Shown: piece after piece, positions 1-8,596 of the stretch
Numbering within the stretch: the stretch's first letter is position 1
Layout: each line of letters starts with the position of its first letter
DNA from: Lunatimonas salinarum
Lineage (GTDB): Bacteria > Bacteroidota > Bacteroidia > Cytophagales > Cyclobacteriaceae
Length of the DNA stretch: 64,000 nt
NCBI RefSeq assembly: GCF_017811155.1
Contig: NZ_JACVCV010000002.1
Location: 248,001-312,000, forward strand
Direction: 5' to 3'
Program-made: the position numbers and the translations under genes
The notes under the pieces: model-generated
What the model was told of the DNA's origin: nothing
What the model saw: only the letters and a program-made list of their open reading frames with translations
Databases searched by the model: none

Positions 1-1375
1 CCAAGGTTTGCATATTACTGGAAGGGCCCAGCCCTGTGGCCAACATTTGTCCTCTGTGGGTAAATCCATTGGCCGCCCGAATATGCCCCCCCCAATTGGC
101 ACCTCCAACAAAACCATCGTACCTGGCCAAAATATTGATGGACTCCTGCTGCTGAAACATCTCAAACCTTACCTGAATTTGGGAATCTTCCACCAAGTCA
201 AACAGTTTGGAAAATCCGATAATATATGCCCTAGCATGTTCCGGATTCAACCACATGCCCCTCCAAGTAGCTTCATGATCTCTTCGTCCGAATTCAAAGT
301 ACACTTCGGTTTTGGCCTCGGGAACTACCCAACGGACAAATACCGTAGCCTGTTGATCCCTGCCATCTGAGTCAATATCCAGTCCGGCAACGGTCTTTTG
401 AAAGGGAGTAAAGATAGGGAAATACTCACCTAATCCGGTGCCCCGATACGATTCATAGTGCTGAAAGGTCCTGGCCAAGCCAACCGACAGCCCAGAGACC
501 CATTTCGGTTGGTAAGTAAGGATCATGGCATTCAGGTACCGCTTTTCTCTACGGTATCGTGCAAAACTGGAAATCAGGTTCTCAAATTCCGCACCCTTTA
601 AGTATCCTGCTATGATCTGCCCCTCAAAGGATCCCAAAAAGGTTTTAGCTGGCCTTCTCGTTCTAAGCGTGAAATGCTCAAACCCGAAGGCATTGTTCGA
701 AAAAGTGAGCGCATTGAACTGACCTGGCCCCCACCATAAATTCTCGGTAGATAACCCGGCAGAAAAGGCACCGATGTTCAGCATTACGTTACTTTGCCCC
801 GGCGATATTCGCCCATAGGGCGTATCCCCAAATCGCTCCAAAAACTCTGTATGCCTACTCTTTGCAAATCCCGGATCGTAGCCCTTATTTTGGGCCCAAA
901 TTACTTCCGGCTGTAGCTGTATGCTCAATGGCCCCAATTCTCCGTAAACACCAACACTGGAAAACGTCTGAAAACCCCGATTGGGAATCATAGGACCGGT
1001 CTGAGGATAGGGAAACTTGGAGTTCCACTCGGAATAATTCATAAAGGGCAATAATTCCACCCTCCCTTCATCTCCCAGAAACCTGCGCCTTTTGGAGGTT
1101 TCTGTAGTGGAACCACTTTTCCCAAAATCGATTAGCTCATAGCTATGGCTTATGCCTGCGATATTTCGGGGACTGAGAGGCCTGATCATTAGGGAAGTCA
1201 CCGAATCGATCTCTCCATTTAGCTGTAGCCTTCTTAAATAGTCATCAAGTAACGGATACCCCGCAGGTATGGATTGTCCAAACCCAGAAAATGCGGCAAA
1301 TACACCAAATAAGCCCAAAAGCATCGTCTTCAGCACGCCTGCGCCTCTCCACTCAATCGGTAAATAAACCCCCAT
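1..1375 (-). CDS. Wzi-like capsule assembly outer-membrane barrel (3' end cut by window)
   Basis: Reading leftwards from ATG at 1375 the frame stays open for about 458 codons to the window edge, so the C-terminus is missing. An N-terminal hydrophobic stretch (LLGLFGVFAAFSGFGQ) looks like a signal peptide. It is preceded by about 17 mostly polar residues, so GTG at 1336 or ATG at 1324 may be the real start. The rest is rich in aromatic and glycine residues with alternating hydrophobicity, typical of a beta-barrel. Near the cut end the motif GFTHRGQMLATGLGPSSN matches the pattern seen in Wzi-family barrels (His-x-Gly-x-x-(x)-GPxSN). Wzi proteins of Enterobacteria bind capsule polysaccharide at the cell surface; in Bacteroidota the family is widespread and its exact role is not fixed. 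The family call is recognition from memory and has not been searched. Confidence 0.75.
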   Translation of the reverse strand, partial: MGVYLPIEWRGAGVLKTMLLGLFGVFAAFSGFGQSIPAGYPLLDDYLRRLQLNGEIDSVTSLMIRPLSPRNIAGISHSYELIDFGKSGSTTETSKRRRFLGDEGRVELLPFMNYSEWNSKFPYPQTGPMIPNRGFQTFSSVGVYGELGPLSIQLQPEVIWAQNKGYDPGFAKSRHTEFLERFGDTPYGRISPGQSNVMLNIGAFSAGLSTENLWWGPGQFNALTFSNNAFGFEHFTLRTRRPAKTFLGSFEGQIIAGYLKGAEFENLISSFARYRREKRYLNAMILTYQPKWVSGLSVGLARTFQHYESYRGTGLGEYFPIFTPFQKTVAGLDIDSDGRDQQATVFVRWVVPEAKTEVYFEFGRRDHEATWRGMWLNPEHARAYIIGFSKLFDLVEDSQIQVRFEMFQQQESINILARYDGFVGGANWGGHIRAANGFTHRGQMLATGLGPSSNMQTL

Positions 1376-1579
1376 GCGCTCTATCTAATTGGTGTACGTC
1401 GATTAGACCGGATTCCCCTTGCAGAAAAGCAACGGCGAATATGGAATAAACCAGTCCCTTACACACATCTTTACGATCTACATTTAATAATCCAAAATTA
1501 GAAAATACAACGCAATATTTCACCACGCTCAACGCTTTTTCAGCAATTGGATCCAAGGGATCGATAGCGCTCTTGGATG

Positions 1580-2395
1580 CTACCTTGGATAATAGAGAAC
1601 CAAGTCTTCCCGGTTTAAGCCCTTTTTGAAAAAAAGCACCCCACATTCAAAAAAATCCATTGTCAACGTGACGCCCGAAAAACATTTGATCTTCCTCCAT
1701 GCCCTGTTCATTTCCGGAGACCAATGGATATCTCCAATAACCAAAATAGACTCCTCGTGCAATAATGGCCACACAGCCCTAGCATACCGAAGAGTGGCCT
1801 CGTACGTGTGGTTAGCATCGAGCAAACAAAAGTCAACAAATGACAACGATCTTAACGCCTTCGGAAACGTTACATCAGCATTGCCTGGTACTAGGGTAAC
1901 ATTTGGATAAGGACCCACGCTCCTGCGGGCGACGGCGACTAGGGCATTGGAGGCTTCAAAGCTGAATAGATGGCCCAAGGTAACCTCGGCGAGGTATGCC
2001 GTCGTGATCCCTAAGCAGGTACCTAACTCAATAACCGTTTGCCTAGGGGTAAGAGAGCATAAACCCTGATACAACAGATTATGGGACAGGTTACTTGACG
2101 ATACCCGGGCGATCTGTCGCAGCTGCCGAGTATTGGTCAAAAAATGCTTGGATCCGGCACCGAAATCCTCGATCTGAAGATAGCATCTACTCGCAAGATA
2201 CTCATTTCGAACTCCCTCTATCGCTGGTATACCTTTTTTATTTTGTTTCTGATACTGACGTAAAAACCGGTAGATCCGGTAAGCTTCCGGGCCATGCAAA
2301 CTATGGTGATCCACGCGGTAGATAAAATACCTGAAAAAGCCAATACCTATAAATCCGATCGTTCGGATTCGGTCAATTATCGAAGATATCTGCAA
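1580..2395 (-). CDS. class I SAM-dependent methyltransferase
   Basis: A 271-residue protein with a Rossmann-type methyltransferase core. VIELGTCLGITTAYLA (about residues 120-135) fits the glycine-rich SAM-binding motif I, FSFEASN the acidic end of strand 2, and FCLLDANHTYEATLRY with LVIGDIHWSPEMNRAW the later core strands. This HTYE/DIHWS pattern is common in Bacteroidota small-molecule O-methyltransferase-like proteins. The substrate cannot be read from the sequence. It starts inside the end of apaG (23-bp overlap, same strand), so the two are probably translationally coupled. The C-terminal part continues to LVLYYPR, consistent with family length. Confidence 0.75.
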   Translation of the reverse strand: MQISSIIDRIRTIGFIGIGFFRYFIYRVDHHSLHGPEAYRIYRFLRQYQKQNKKGIPAIEGVRNEYLASRCYLQIEDFGAGSKHFLTNTRQLRQIARVSSSNLSHNLLYQGLCSLTPRQTVIELGTCLGITTAYLAEVTLGHLFSFEASNALVAVARRSVGPYPNVTLVPGNADVTFPKALRSLSFVDFCLLDANHTYEATLRYARAVWPLLHEESILVIGDIHWSPEMNRAWRKIKCFSGVTLTMDFFECGVLFFKKGLNREDLVLYYPR

Positions 2396-2759
2396 TGAGT
2401 TGGAATTCGGGAATTACCACTTCAATGATTTTGCCGTCTTGTATACGCTCCATATAGTAGCTTCCCTTCATCTTTCCGAATCCAGAGCGCAAATTACAAC
2501 CCGAAACATACTGATGGGATTTACCGCTTTCGATCACCGGCTGTTGTCCTACCACGCCGTCTCCCTCCACTACCTTTTTGGATTCGCCTGCATCAAAGAT
2601 TTCCCAGCGTCTGCTTAGCAATTGCACTGTATTGCTGCTGTTGTTTTCAATCAAAATCTTGTAAACAAAGACAAAATGGTGCTGGTGCGGACTGGAATAG
2701 TCAGCCTGATAGGTTACTTGAACGGACACCTTAATACCTTCTGTGATCGCAGTTACCAT
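2373..2759 (-). CDS. apaG: ApaG-domain protein
   Basis: A 128-residue protein matching ApaG over its whole length: an immunoglobulin-like beta fold with the conserved glycine loop EGDGVVGQQP (about residues 65-74), the preceding RRWEIFDA and the following YVSGCNL and GKMKGSY motifs. In enterobacteria apaG mutants are affected in Co2+ and Mg2+ efflux, and the domain also occurs in F-box proteins; the biochemical role remains uncertain. Its 3' end overlaps the methyltransferase gene. It is divergent from ung, with about 70 bp between the two start codons. Confidence 0.9.
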   Translation of the reverse strand: MVTAITEGIKVSVQVTYQADYSSPHQHHFVFVYKILIENNSSNTVQLLSRRWEIFDAGESKKVVEGDGVVGQQPVIESGKSHQYVSGCNLRSGFGKMKGSYYMERIQDGKIIEVVIPEFQLIADIFDN

Positions 2760-2830
2760 CTTTTTTGCATCTAAAAAAACTTATCCGAAATTAGCCGTTT
2801 AATTTTAAAATACCAATCAGATTTTCCCAA

Positions 2831-3493
2831 ATGAATGTTAAAATAGAAAATAGCTGGAAGGAAGTACTTTCAGAGGAGTTTTTTAAGCCTTACTTCAAAG
2901 AGCTTACGGACTTTGTAAGGGAGGAATACCAAACGAAAAGCATATACCCTAAGGGTAGTGAGATCTTTAACGCTTTTTGGAAATGCCCCTTCGATCAGGT
3001 AAAGGTGGTGATCCTCGGCCAAGATCCCTACCACGGGCCCGATCAAGCGCATGGGCTTTCATTCTCAGTTCAAGAGGGAATTCCGTTTCCTCCTTCACTG
3101 CTTAATATCTTTAAAGAACTAAAAGCTGATCTGGATCTTCCCATACCGGCAAACGGAAACCTCGAACGCTGGGCCAAACAAGGGGTACTGCTACTAAATG
3201 CAACCCTGACGGTGGAGGCAAGCAGGGCCGGAAGCCACCAAGGCAAAGGATGGGAAACCTTCACAGATGCGGTAATTCACCAACTTGCATCCAAAAAGAC
3301 TGGGCTTATTTTCATGCTTTGGGGTAGCTATGCGCAAAAAAAGGGCGCATTTATTCCGTCGGATAAGCACCTCAAGTTGATGGCTCCCCATCCTAGCCCG
3401 CTATCGGCACACCGGGGATTTCTGGGGTGCCGCCATTTCAGTCAGGCAAATGCCTACTTGAAGCAGTCCGGAAAAACAGAAATTGTTTGGTAA
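2831..3493 (+). CDS. ung: uracil-DNA glycosylase
   Basis: A 220-residue family 1 uracil-DNA glycosylase that removes uracil from DNA as the first step of base excision repair. All signature motifs are present: GQDPYH at residues 63-68 with catalytic Asp65, LLLNATLTVE at about 120-129 with the uracil-reading Asn123, and HPSPLSAHRGF from His187, the second catalytic residue and minor-groove loop. Length is normal for the family. It is a single plus-strand gene facing the end of lepB. Confidence 0.97.
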   Translation: MNVKIENSWKEVLSEEFFKPYFKELTDFVREEYQTKSIYPKGSEIFNAFWKCPFDQVKVVILGQDPYHGPDQAHGLSFSVQEGIPFPPSLLNIFKELKADLDLPIPANGNLERWAKQGVLLLNATLTVEASRAGSHQGKGWETFTDAVIHQLASKKTGLIFMLWGSYAQKKGAFIPSDKHLKLMAPHPSPLSAHRGFLGCRHFSQANAYLKQSGKTEIVW

Positions 3494-3526
3494 AAAAAAG
3501 CTCCCTCCGATTGCGAAGGGAGCTTT
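3492..3526 (-). terminator. rho-independent terminator of the lepB unit
   Basis: A perfect 10-bp stem (AAAGCTCCCT at 3497-3506 with AGGGAGCTTT at 3517-3526) encloses a 10-nt loop. On the minus strand the stem runs into a T tract formed by the A run at 3492-3499, so it ends the leftward unit that finishes with lepB at 3532. On the plus strand no T tract follows, so it is a weaker stop for ung. Confidence 0.85.
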
Positions 3527-3531
3527 GCCTG

Positions 3532-4608
3532 TCAATGAATTGATTTAAAAAACCTGTTCCATCGAATCTTATTGAGGAAGTTTTTATGCTTCTCCAGGGA
3601 AAGCCACAGAAACCATGCCTTGCCCACCACGTGATCTTCCGGTACAAAACCCCAAAAACGGGAGTCCAGTGAATCGTGACGGTTATCTCCCATCATGAAA
3701 TAGTAATCCTGCTTGAAGGTATAGGTATCTACTTTTTGACCATCTATGTAAATCTGGTTTCCGTCGATAGAAATGTTTTCATGCCCTTCGTATTTCTCAA
3801 TCGTATAGGCATACTTGCGCACGTTGTCCTCGTCGAGGGAAATGGTCCATCCCTTTGCAGGAACTTCGAGAGGGCCGAAATGGTCTTTGTTCCAACCGAA
3901 ATAGGCTCCGTCGGGAAAGATATTCACATCACCCTGCCCCTCTCTGCTCGTACGCTTCTTTACAGAAGTAATGACGGGAGATGAACTGAGTTTTTCTACC
4001 ATAGAAGCCGTAGCAAACACCAAATAGCCGGAATTATCTGAAAAGGGGTAAAAACTGTCTGGATTAATCCCGAACTGGTCAAAAAACTCCATATTGAGTG
4101 GGCGGTTGGTGAGTACATCGTAGGAGTATTGCATTTCCTCCGGATTTTCACTCGGCTGGCCATTGATATAAATCTGGGTATCTTTTATCTCCAGCACATC
4201 CCCCGGCACGGCAACCGCCCGCTTGATATAGTTGGTCTTCAAGTCCGTTGGGTACTGATGTTCTTCCGGATAATTAAATACAACCACATCATTTCGCTTG
4301 ATTGACGTAAAGCCCGGAAGCCTGAAATAGGGTAATTGAACGGCATCTGAATAAGAAGGAATTTCTGTACCCCATATCTTTTGATGAGTCAAGGGCACCT
4401 GTAGGATGGTTCTTGGTATGCGGGTGCCGTAATGCATCTTACTCACAAACAAAAAATCCCCCACGAGCAGCGACTTTTCCATCGATGCCGTTGGGATAGT
4501 GAAAGGTTCCAACAGCAACCACCTGATTAAACTGGCTGCTATAACTGCAAAAAGAAGGGCATCGGCCCATTCTCTAAAAGCTGATTTCTTTTTTGGTGTC
4601 GTACTCAT
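3532..4608 (-). CDS. lepB: signal peptidase I
   Basis: A 358-residue type I signal peptidase that cleaves signal peptides of exported proteins at the periplasmic face of the inner membrane. One N-terminal membrane segment lies at about residues 15-33. The catalytic Ser42 is in PTASMEKSL and the general-base Lys129 in NYIKRAVAVPGD; the box GDNRHDSLDSRFWG near the C-terminus is the family's last conserved motif. The long insert between the lysine box and the GDNR box is typical of Bacteroidota LepB and makes it longer than many other type I enzymes. It is the last gene of the unit, 13 bp after dapB. Confidence 0.95.
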   Translation of the reverse strand: MSTTPKKKSAFREWADALLFAVIAASLIRWLLLEPFTIPTASMEKSLLVGDFLFVSKMHYGTRIPRTILQVPLTHQKIWGTEIPSYSDAVQLPYFRLPGFTSIKRNDVVVFNYPEEHQYPTDLKTNYIKRAVAVPGDVLEIKDTQIYINGQPSENPEEMQYSYDVLTNRPLNMEFFDQFGINPDSFYPFSDNSGYLVFATASMVEKLSSSPVITSVKKRTSREGQGDVNIFPDGAYFGWNKDHFGPLEVPAKGWTISLDEDNVRKYAYTIEKYEGHENISIDGNQIYIDGQKVDTYTFKQDYYFMMGDNRHDSLDSRFWGFVPEDHVVGKAWFLWLSLEKHKNFLNKIRWNRFFKSIH

Positions 4609-4621
4609 CTTTGTTGTTGGC

Positions 4622-5344
4622 TTAGAGGGTTAGAAAATCCTCCATAGATAAAATTCCCTTTTTGTTTTTGATCCATTCGGATACCAGTACAGCCCCTTGC
4701 GCAAAACCCCTTCTGCTATGGGCTGTATGCATTATTTCTATATCATCGATTTCTGAGGAGTAGGTCACAATATGTGTGCCCGGAGCCGGGTCTATCCGCT
4801 TTGCAGTGATAGGGAGGTCTCCGGCGCCAAGCGTTGGATCATCCGCCAATTTCCAGCCCGAAAGCGTCTTAATATGCTCCAATACGCCCTCCGCCAGTGA
4901 AATCGCTGTCCCGCTCGGTGCATCCTTTTTTTCGGTATGATGGATTTCCTCCAGCGACACGCGGTATTCGTGTTGACCTTTCATTAGGTTGCTAAGAAAT
5001 CGGTTGACCCGAAAGAAGATATTTACCCCTACGCTGTAGTTAGATGCGTAAAAAAAAGTACCACCCAGTTCGTTGCATTTCGCCTCTATCTGTGCTCTTT
5101 TATCCAACCATCCGGTGGTACCGCTTAGTACCGGTATTCCCCTCTCAATACACCACAGAATATTGCCAAAAGCAGACTCGGGCTGACTAAACTCTATCGC
5201 CACATCAATGGAAGCAGGATCCAAGGCAGCTAAATCGCCGGTATTTTCAATATTGATTTTTGCAGCAATTCGGTGACCTCTGCTTTCGGCAATTTCAGAA
5301 ATGATCTTGCCCATCTTCCCATATCCAAGGATCAAAATATTCAT
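4622..5344 (-). CDS. dapB: 4-hydroxy-tetrahydrodipicolinate reductase
   Basis: A 240-residue DapB that reduces 4-hydroxy-tetrahydrodipicolinate with NAD(P)H in lysine and diaminopimelate synthesis. The nucleotide-binding loop GYGKMG is at residues 7-12. The catalytic motif EEIHHTEKKDAPSGTA contains His135-His136 and Lys140. FSQPESA and SGTTGW are further family boxes. It lies 4 bp after the DUF5683 gene and 13 bp before lepB, so co-transcription is very likely. Confidence 0.95.
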   Translation of the reverse strand: MNILILGYGKMGKIISEIAESRGHRIAAKINIENTGDLAALDPASIDVAIEFSQPESAFGNILWCIERGIPVLSGTTGWLDKRAQIEAKCNELGGTFFYASNYSVGVNIFFRVNRFLSNLMKGQHEYRVSLEEIHHTEKKDAPSGTAISLAEGVLEHIKTLSGWKLADDPTLGAGDLPITAKRIDPAPGTHIVTYSSEIDDIEIMHTAHSRRGFAQGAVLVSEWIKNKKGILSMEDFLTL

Positions 5345-5348
5345 ATTC

Positions 5349-5975
5349 TCAAAACTTAAATTTCAATGATAGGCCAACCGCTGACTGACTCGCCATTATT
5401 GGCTGCATGGAGGGCTCAACTTTGAGCGTCAGGTCATCGCTGATATCAAATCCAGACAAATGAGCATCCACAAAGGCGTCCACAAAGCCCAAGGCATAAA
5501 TCCCCCCAAAAACCAAGAACATCGAATCCCGGTTTCTACGCCAGTAATTTACATTTCGTATAATCCCATCTTGGTTAAGATTTGGGAAAGGATTCTGCTC
5601 CTGTGAAGACGGATCTCTGATGATTTCAAGAGCCCGTACAAAACTCTGATACCTACGGTTATTAAATTCAAAAAAGTAAATGGAAGTCAATATCCCTCCA
5701 TATATCAAGGGCACCTTCCATACTTTTTCGTTATAAATCTGCCCACCCCCTGGAAAAAGCAAGGCATAAAACATTGCTTTTTTTGGATCCTTGTAGCCGG
5801 GTATCCGAGCTTCATCAGACAAATTAGATTCCGCTCCTTGCACGACCGAAGTATTCAAGCTATCCAAGGTCTCTTCTTGAGCATGCAGATCCTTTGGGAT
5901 ACAAAGGATACCACTCAAAAGTACAAAGAAGAACCCTAGGATTCTTCTAAAATCCACCTCGTTACTGCCCATCAC
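5349..5975 (-). CDS. DUF5683 membrane-associated protein
   Basis: A 208-residue protein with an N-terminal signal or membrane segment (FFVLLSGILCI), a short linker, then the DUF5683 core PGYKDPKKAMFYALLFPGGGQIYN followed by WKVPLIYGGIL and a second hydrophobic segment MFLVFGGIYALGFVDAFVDAHL. The family is found next to parB, dapB and lepB in Bacteroidota, which supports the call. Function is unknown; the position between chromosome-partition and cell-envelope genes is suggestive only. ATG at 5975 or the adjacent ATG could be used. Confidence 0.8.
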   Translation of the reverse strand: MMGSNEVDFRRILGFFFVLLSGILCIPKDLHAQEETLDSLNTSVVQGAESNLSDEARIPGYKDPKKAMFYALLFPGGGQIYNEKVWKVPLIYGGILTSIYFFEFNNRRYQSFVRALEIIRDPSSQEQNPFPNLNQDGIIRNVNYWRRNRDSMFLVFGGIYALGFVDAFVDAHLSGFDISDDLTLKVEPSMQPIMASQSAVGLSLKFKF

Positions 5976-5994
5976 TTTCGTTGCGGTTGGCGTA

Positions 5995-6912
5995 TTAAAT
6001 TATATCCAGGATTTCCAATATCCGGTTTAAGTCATCTGTAGAGTGAAAAGGTATTTTGATCTCACCCTTGTCTTTTCCATCGGCCTTTAAAGCCACTTTT
6101 GTGCCAAAGTGTGACGCCAGCTTTTGCTGAATCTGGTTTATTTCGTACTTCTTGGCTGGACTGACCGATTGGCCTTCTGCTTTCACCTTTTCCTCTTTGG
6201 GACTATTCAGTTCCTTGACCAACGCTTCCACCTTTCTTACACTTAACTCCTCTGAGAGAATTTTTTGGAAAATGGCAAGCTGATTGGCTATATCCTCTAT
6301 ATTAATCAAGGCCCGTGCATGTCCCATGCTTATTCGCTGATCCCGTATTCCTGCTTGAATGTCTGGGGGCAACTTGAGCAATCGGAGGTAGTTGTTGACC
6401 GTGGTTCGGTTTTTCCCGACTCGATCTCCTAATTGTTCTTGCTTTAAGTCGCATTCACTCAAAAGCCGTTGATAGGAATGGGCAATCTCCAATGCGTTCA
6501 GATTTTCACGCTGTATATTTTCAATGAGTGCCATTTCCAGCATTTGCTGGTCATTGGCCGTCCTGACATAAGCGGGTACTTTTTCCAGTCCTGCGAGCTT
6601 GGATGCCTGGAACCGCCGCTCACCGGAGATCAACTGGTATTCATTATCTCCCAATCGTCTGACCGTTATTGGCTGTATGATACCCTGAACCTTAATCGAT
6701 TCAGAAAGCTCTTCCAATGCGGTCTTATCAAAATGAACCCTTGGCTGATAGGGATTGACTTGGATTTCACTCAGAGGAATTTCAAAAATGCCCGCTACCG
6801 GATTTACCTTCCCCTCTGTCTCCAGCTTGGTAGTTTGTGGTGTATCCTTTAGGAGGGCACCCAAGCCCCTGCCCAATGCGTTTCTCTTTTTTCCGGGTTT
6901 GTTTTCTGCCAT
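5995..6912 (-). CDS. parB: chromosome-partitioning protein ParB
   Basis: A 305-residue ParB that binds parS sites and spreads as a CTP-dependent clamp. The N-terminus has the ParA-stimulating GRGLGALL (residues 14-21). The CTP-binding ParB/Srx core has NPYQPR (53-58), the arginine box GERRFQASK (97-105) and ENIQREN (131-137); a helix-turn-helix follows at about 158-180. The C-terminal segment 260-305 fits the dimerisation domain. It starts 9 bp after parA. I saw no close match to a canonical parS palindrome in the window. Confidence 0.95.
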   Translation of the reverse strand: MAENKPGKKRNALGRGLGALLKDTPQTTKLETEGKVNPVAGIFEIPLSEIQVNPYQPRVHFDKTALEELSESIKVQGIIQPITVRRLGDNEYQLISGERRFQASKLAGLEKVPAYVRTANDQQMLEMALIENIQRENLNALEIAHSYQRLLSECDLKQEQLGDRVGKNRTTVNNYLRLLKLPPDIQAGIRDQRISMGHARALINIEDIANQLAIFQKILSEELSVRKVEALVKELNSPKEEKVKAEGQSVSPAKKYEINQIQQKLASHFGTKVALKADGKDKGEIKIPFHSTDDLNRILEILDII

Positions 6913-6921
6913 AATATCTGG

Positions 6922-7701
6922 TTAGTTAACCTTAGCCATGCCGTTCTTGGTAGCAATTTCATTGGCAAGATTCAAATAGGCCACAGCCCCCTTACCCGTT
7001 GCATCAAAGGCAACTACAGGCAATCCAAAACTTGGGGATTCGCTCAATTTTATATTTCGAGGAATGATCGTTTCGAAGGTCATATTCTTGAAATGCATCC
7101 GTACCTCTTCCACCACCTGGTTCGAAAGCCTCAACCTTACATCATACATCGTCAACAGAATACCCTCAATTTCTAGGTTTTGGTTAAGCCGTGTTTGGAT
7201 AATCTTTATGGTGTTCAAAAGCTTGCCTAAACCCTCCAACGCGAAATATTCACATTGCACCGGGATAATCACCGAATCTGCCGCTGTTAGCGCATTTATG
7301 GTTATCAGCCCCAATGAGGGTGAACAGTCTATGATGATAAAGTCAAAATCCTCCTTTATTTCGGCAATCACCTCCCGCATTTTTTCTTCGCGGTTCTCCA
7401 AGTTGACCATTTCCACTTCAGCACCCACCAAATTAATATGGGAAGGTACCAGATAAAGGTTGTCAATCTCGGTTTGCTTGATGATATCCTTGATATCGCT
7501 TTCATCTACCATACATTCGTAGATACTGTCCGTTATACCGGATGGATCAAAACCAAGGCCTGAGGTCGTGTTTGCCTGAGGGTCCGCATCTATAACAAGG
7601 GATTTGTATTCCAACACAGCAAGACTGGCCGCAAGGTTCATGGCTGTTGTGGTCTTACCCACACCGCCCTTTTGATTGGCAATTGCAATTACTTTTCCCA
7701 T
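6922..7701 (-). CDS. parA: chromosome-partitioning ATPase ParA/Soj
   Basis: A 259-residue ParA-family ATPase with the deviant Walker A box KGGVGKTT at residues 11-18 (signature Lys11 and Lys16), Walker A' IIIDCSPSLG and the P-loop NTPase end NIKLSESPSFG. It has no N-terminal DNA-binding extension, which is the Soj/chromosomal type rather than the P1 plasmid type. Together with parB it moves newly replicated origins. It lies 4 bp downstream of the UPF0173 gene. Confidence 0.95.
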   Translation of the reverse strand: MGKVIAIANQKGGVGKTTTAMNLAASLAVLEYKSLVIDADPQANTTSGLGFDPSGITDSIYECMVDESDIKDIIKQTEIDNLYLVPSHINLVGAEVEMVNLENREEKMREVIAEIKEDFDFIIIDCSPSLGLITINALTAADSVIIPVQCEYFALEGLGKLLNTIKIIQTRLNQNLEIEGILLTMYDVRLRLSNQVVEEVRMHFKNMTFETIIPRNIKLSESPSFGLPVVAFDATGKGAVAYLNLANEIATKNGMAKVN

Positions 7702-7705
7702 TTAT

Positions 7706-8395
7706 CTATTTTCCAAGGATAATTTTTTCTCCGATTTCCAGCAAAACAAGCTCCTTTCGGGCTGCATTTGCCTTTTGATTAGCTTGTTCCCTGTCAAGAA
7801 CGATGTAGGGAAACGTATCATAATGCATCCCTATAATCTTATCCGTACCCACAAAATCCGCCGCTTTCAACGCATCATCGATGCCCATGGTGAAATTATC
7901 CCCAATCGGCAAAATCGCAAAGTCAATCGAAAACTCCTCTCCGATCAATTTCATATCATAGGTCAGTGCAGTGTCACCCGCATAATAAAAAGTACCCGAA
8001 GCGGTTTCGATCACAAACCCACCCGGATTTCCTCCGGGGCTGTTATCGGGTAACGTGCTGCTATGAACAGCATTCACATATTTGACCCTACCAAAGTCAA
8101 ACACTTTTGAACCCCCGTGATTCATGGGATGCACATTTTCAATACCCTTCTGCTGAAACCAACTGATAATCTCAAAATTAGAGACTACCATCGCACCACT
8201 CTGCTTGGCAATTTCTTCCACATCCGCAACATGGTCTGCATGCCCGTGGGAAACCAATACGTAATCCGGTGAAATTTTGAATATATCTATGGATTGTGCC
8301 TTCTCATTGGGAGTGATAAAGGGATCAAATAACACCTTCTTACCATCAATGGTAATCAGAAACGCTGAATGGCCATAAAAGGTAATTTCAATCAT
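7706..8395 (-). CDS. UPF0173-type metal-dependent hydrolase
   Basis: A 229-residue metallo-beta-lactamase-fold protein. The metal-binding motif HGHADH is at residues 50-55, with further ligands in the Asp of YYAGDTALTYD and the His of GMHYDTFP. The short length and these boxes match the UPF0173 (UlaG-like) family, whose members are predicted hydrolases of unknown substrate. It is the first gene of the unit leading through parAB to lepB. Confidence 0.88.
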   Translation of the reverse strand: MIEITFYGHSAFLITIDGKKVLFDPFITPNEKAQSIDIFKISPDYVLVSHGHADHVADVEEIAKQSGAMVVSNFEIISWFQQKGIENVHPMNHGGSKVFDFGRVKYVNAVHSSTLPDNSPGGNPGGFVIETASGTFYYAGDTALTYDMKLIGEEFSIDFAILPIGDNFTMGIDDALKAADFVGTDKIIGMHYDTFPYIVLDREQANQKANAARKELVLLEIGEKIILGK

Positions 8396-8426
8396 GATGC
8401 CTGCTTTTTACGCTTTCAAATATTTA

Positions 8427-8434
8427 CAAATATA
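8427..8434 (-). promoter_or_regulatory. candidate -7 box for the UPF0173-parAB-dapB-lepB unit
   Basis: Read on the minus strand this is TATATTTG, an exact match to the Bacteroidota -7 element TAnnTTTG, 31 bp upstream of the ATG at 8395. No TTG lies at the usual 17-23-bp spacing, so the match is partial. Confidence 0.4.
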
Positions 8435-8464
8435 TCATTTAATTCTAAACGACGTAAATATAGT

Positions 8465-8486
8465 TTTCCACAAGCTGTTGTGGAAA
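8465..8486. repeat. inverted pair of DnaA-box-like sequences (9-bp arms)
   Basis: The arms TTTCCACAA (8465-8473) and TTGTGGAAA (8478-8486) are perfect inverted repeats around GCTG. On the plus strand TTTTCCACA at 8464-8472 differs by one base from the E. coli DnaA box TTATCCACA. AT-rich sequence lies just to the left (8405-8463). It could be a replication or regulatory site near parAB, or simply an RNA hairpin in a leader. No T tract follows, so it is not a normal terminator. Confidence 0.4.
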
Positions 8487-8549
8487 CCACCCCCTTAAGT
8501 ACTCCTCCAAAGTCCTGCGAACAAGTCCACCTCGTACCTTTCCCCTCTC

Positions 8550-8586
8550 AAAAAAAGAGGCTGTCTCATTCGATTGAAACAGCCTC
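8550..8586 (-). terminator. rho-independent terminator after yidC
   Basis: The stem GAGGCTGT (8557-8564) pairs with ACAGCCTC (8579-8586) around a 14-nt loop. On the minus strand it is followed by a T run from the A tract at 8550-8556. It lies 10 bp beyond the yidC stop. Confidence 0.85.
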
Positions 8587-8596
8587 TTCCTTGTTA

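Noticed and set aside
1353-1646. A 97-codon minus-strand frame between the Wzi-like gene and the methyltransferase, with a stretch (CKGLVYSIFAVAFLQGESGLIDVHQL) vaguely like a serine beta-lactamase helix.
   Set aside because: It overlaps the C-terminus of a well-supported methyltransferase and the start of the Wzi-like gene in another frame, has no nucleophile motif SxxK, and is too short.
5995-8596. A canonical parS site (palindrome around CACGTG with TGTTCC-type arms) near parAB.
   Set aside because: I scanned the unit and its leader by eye and found no close match; the inverted element at 8465-8486 is different in its centre.
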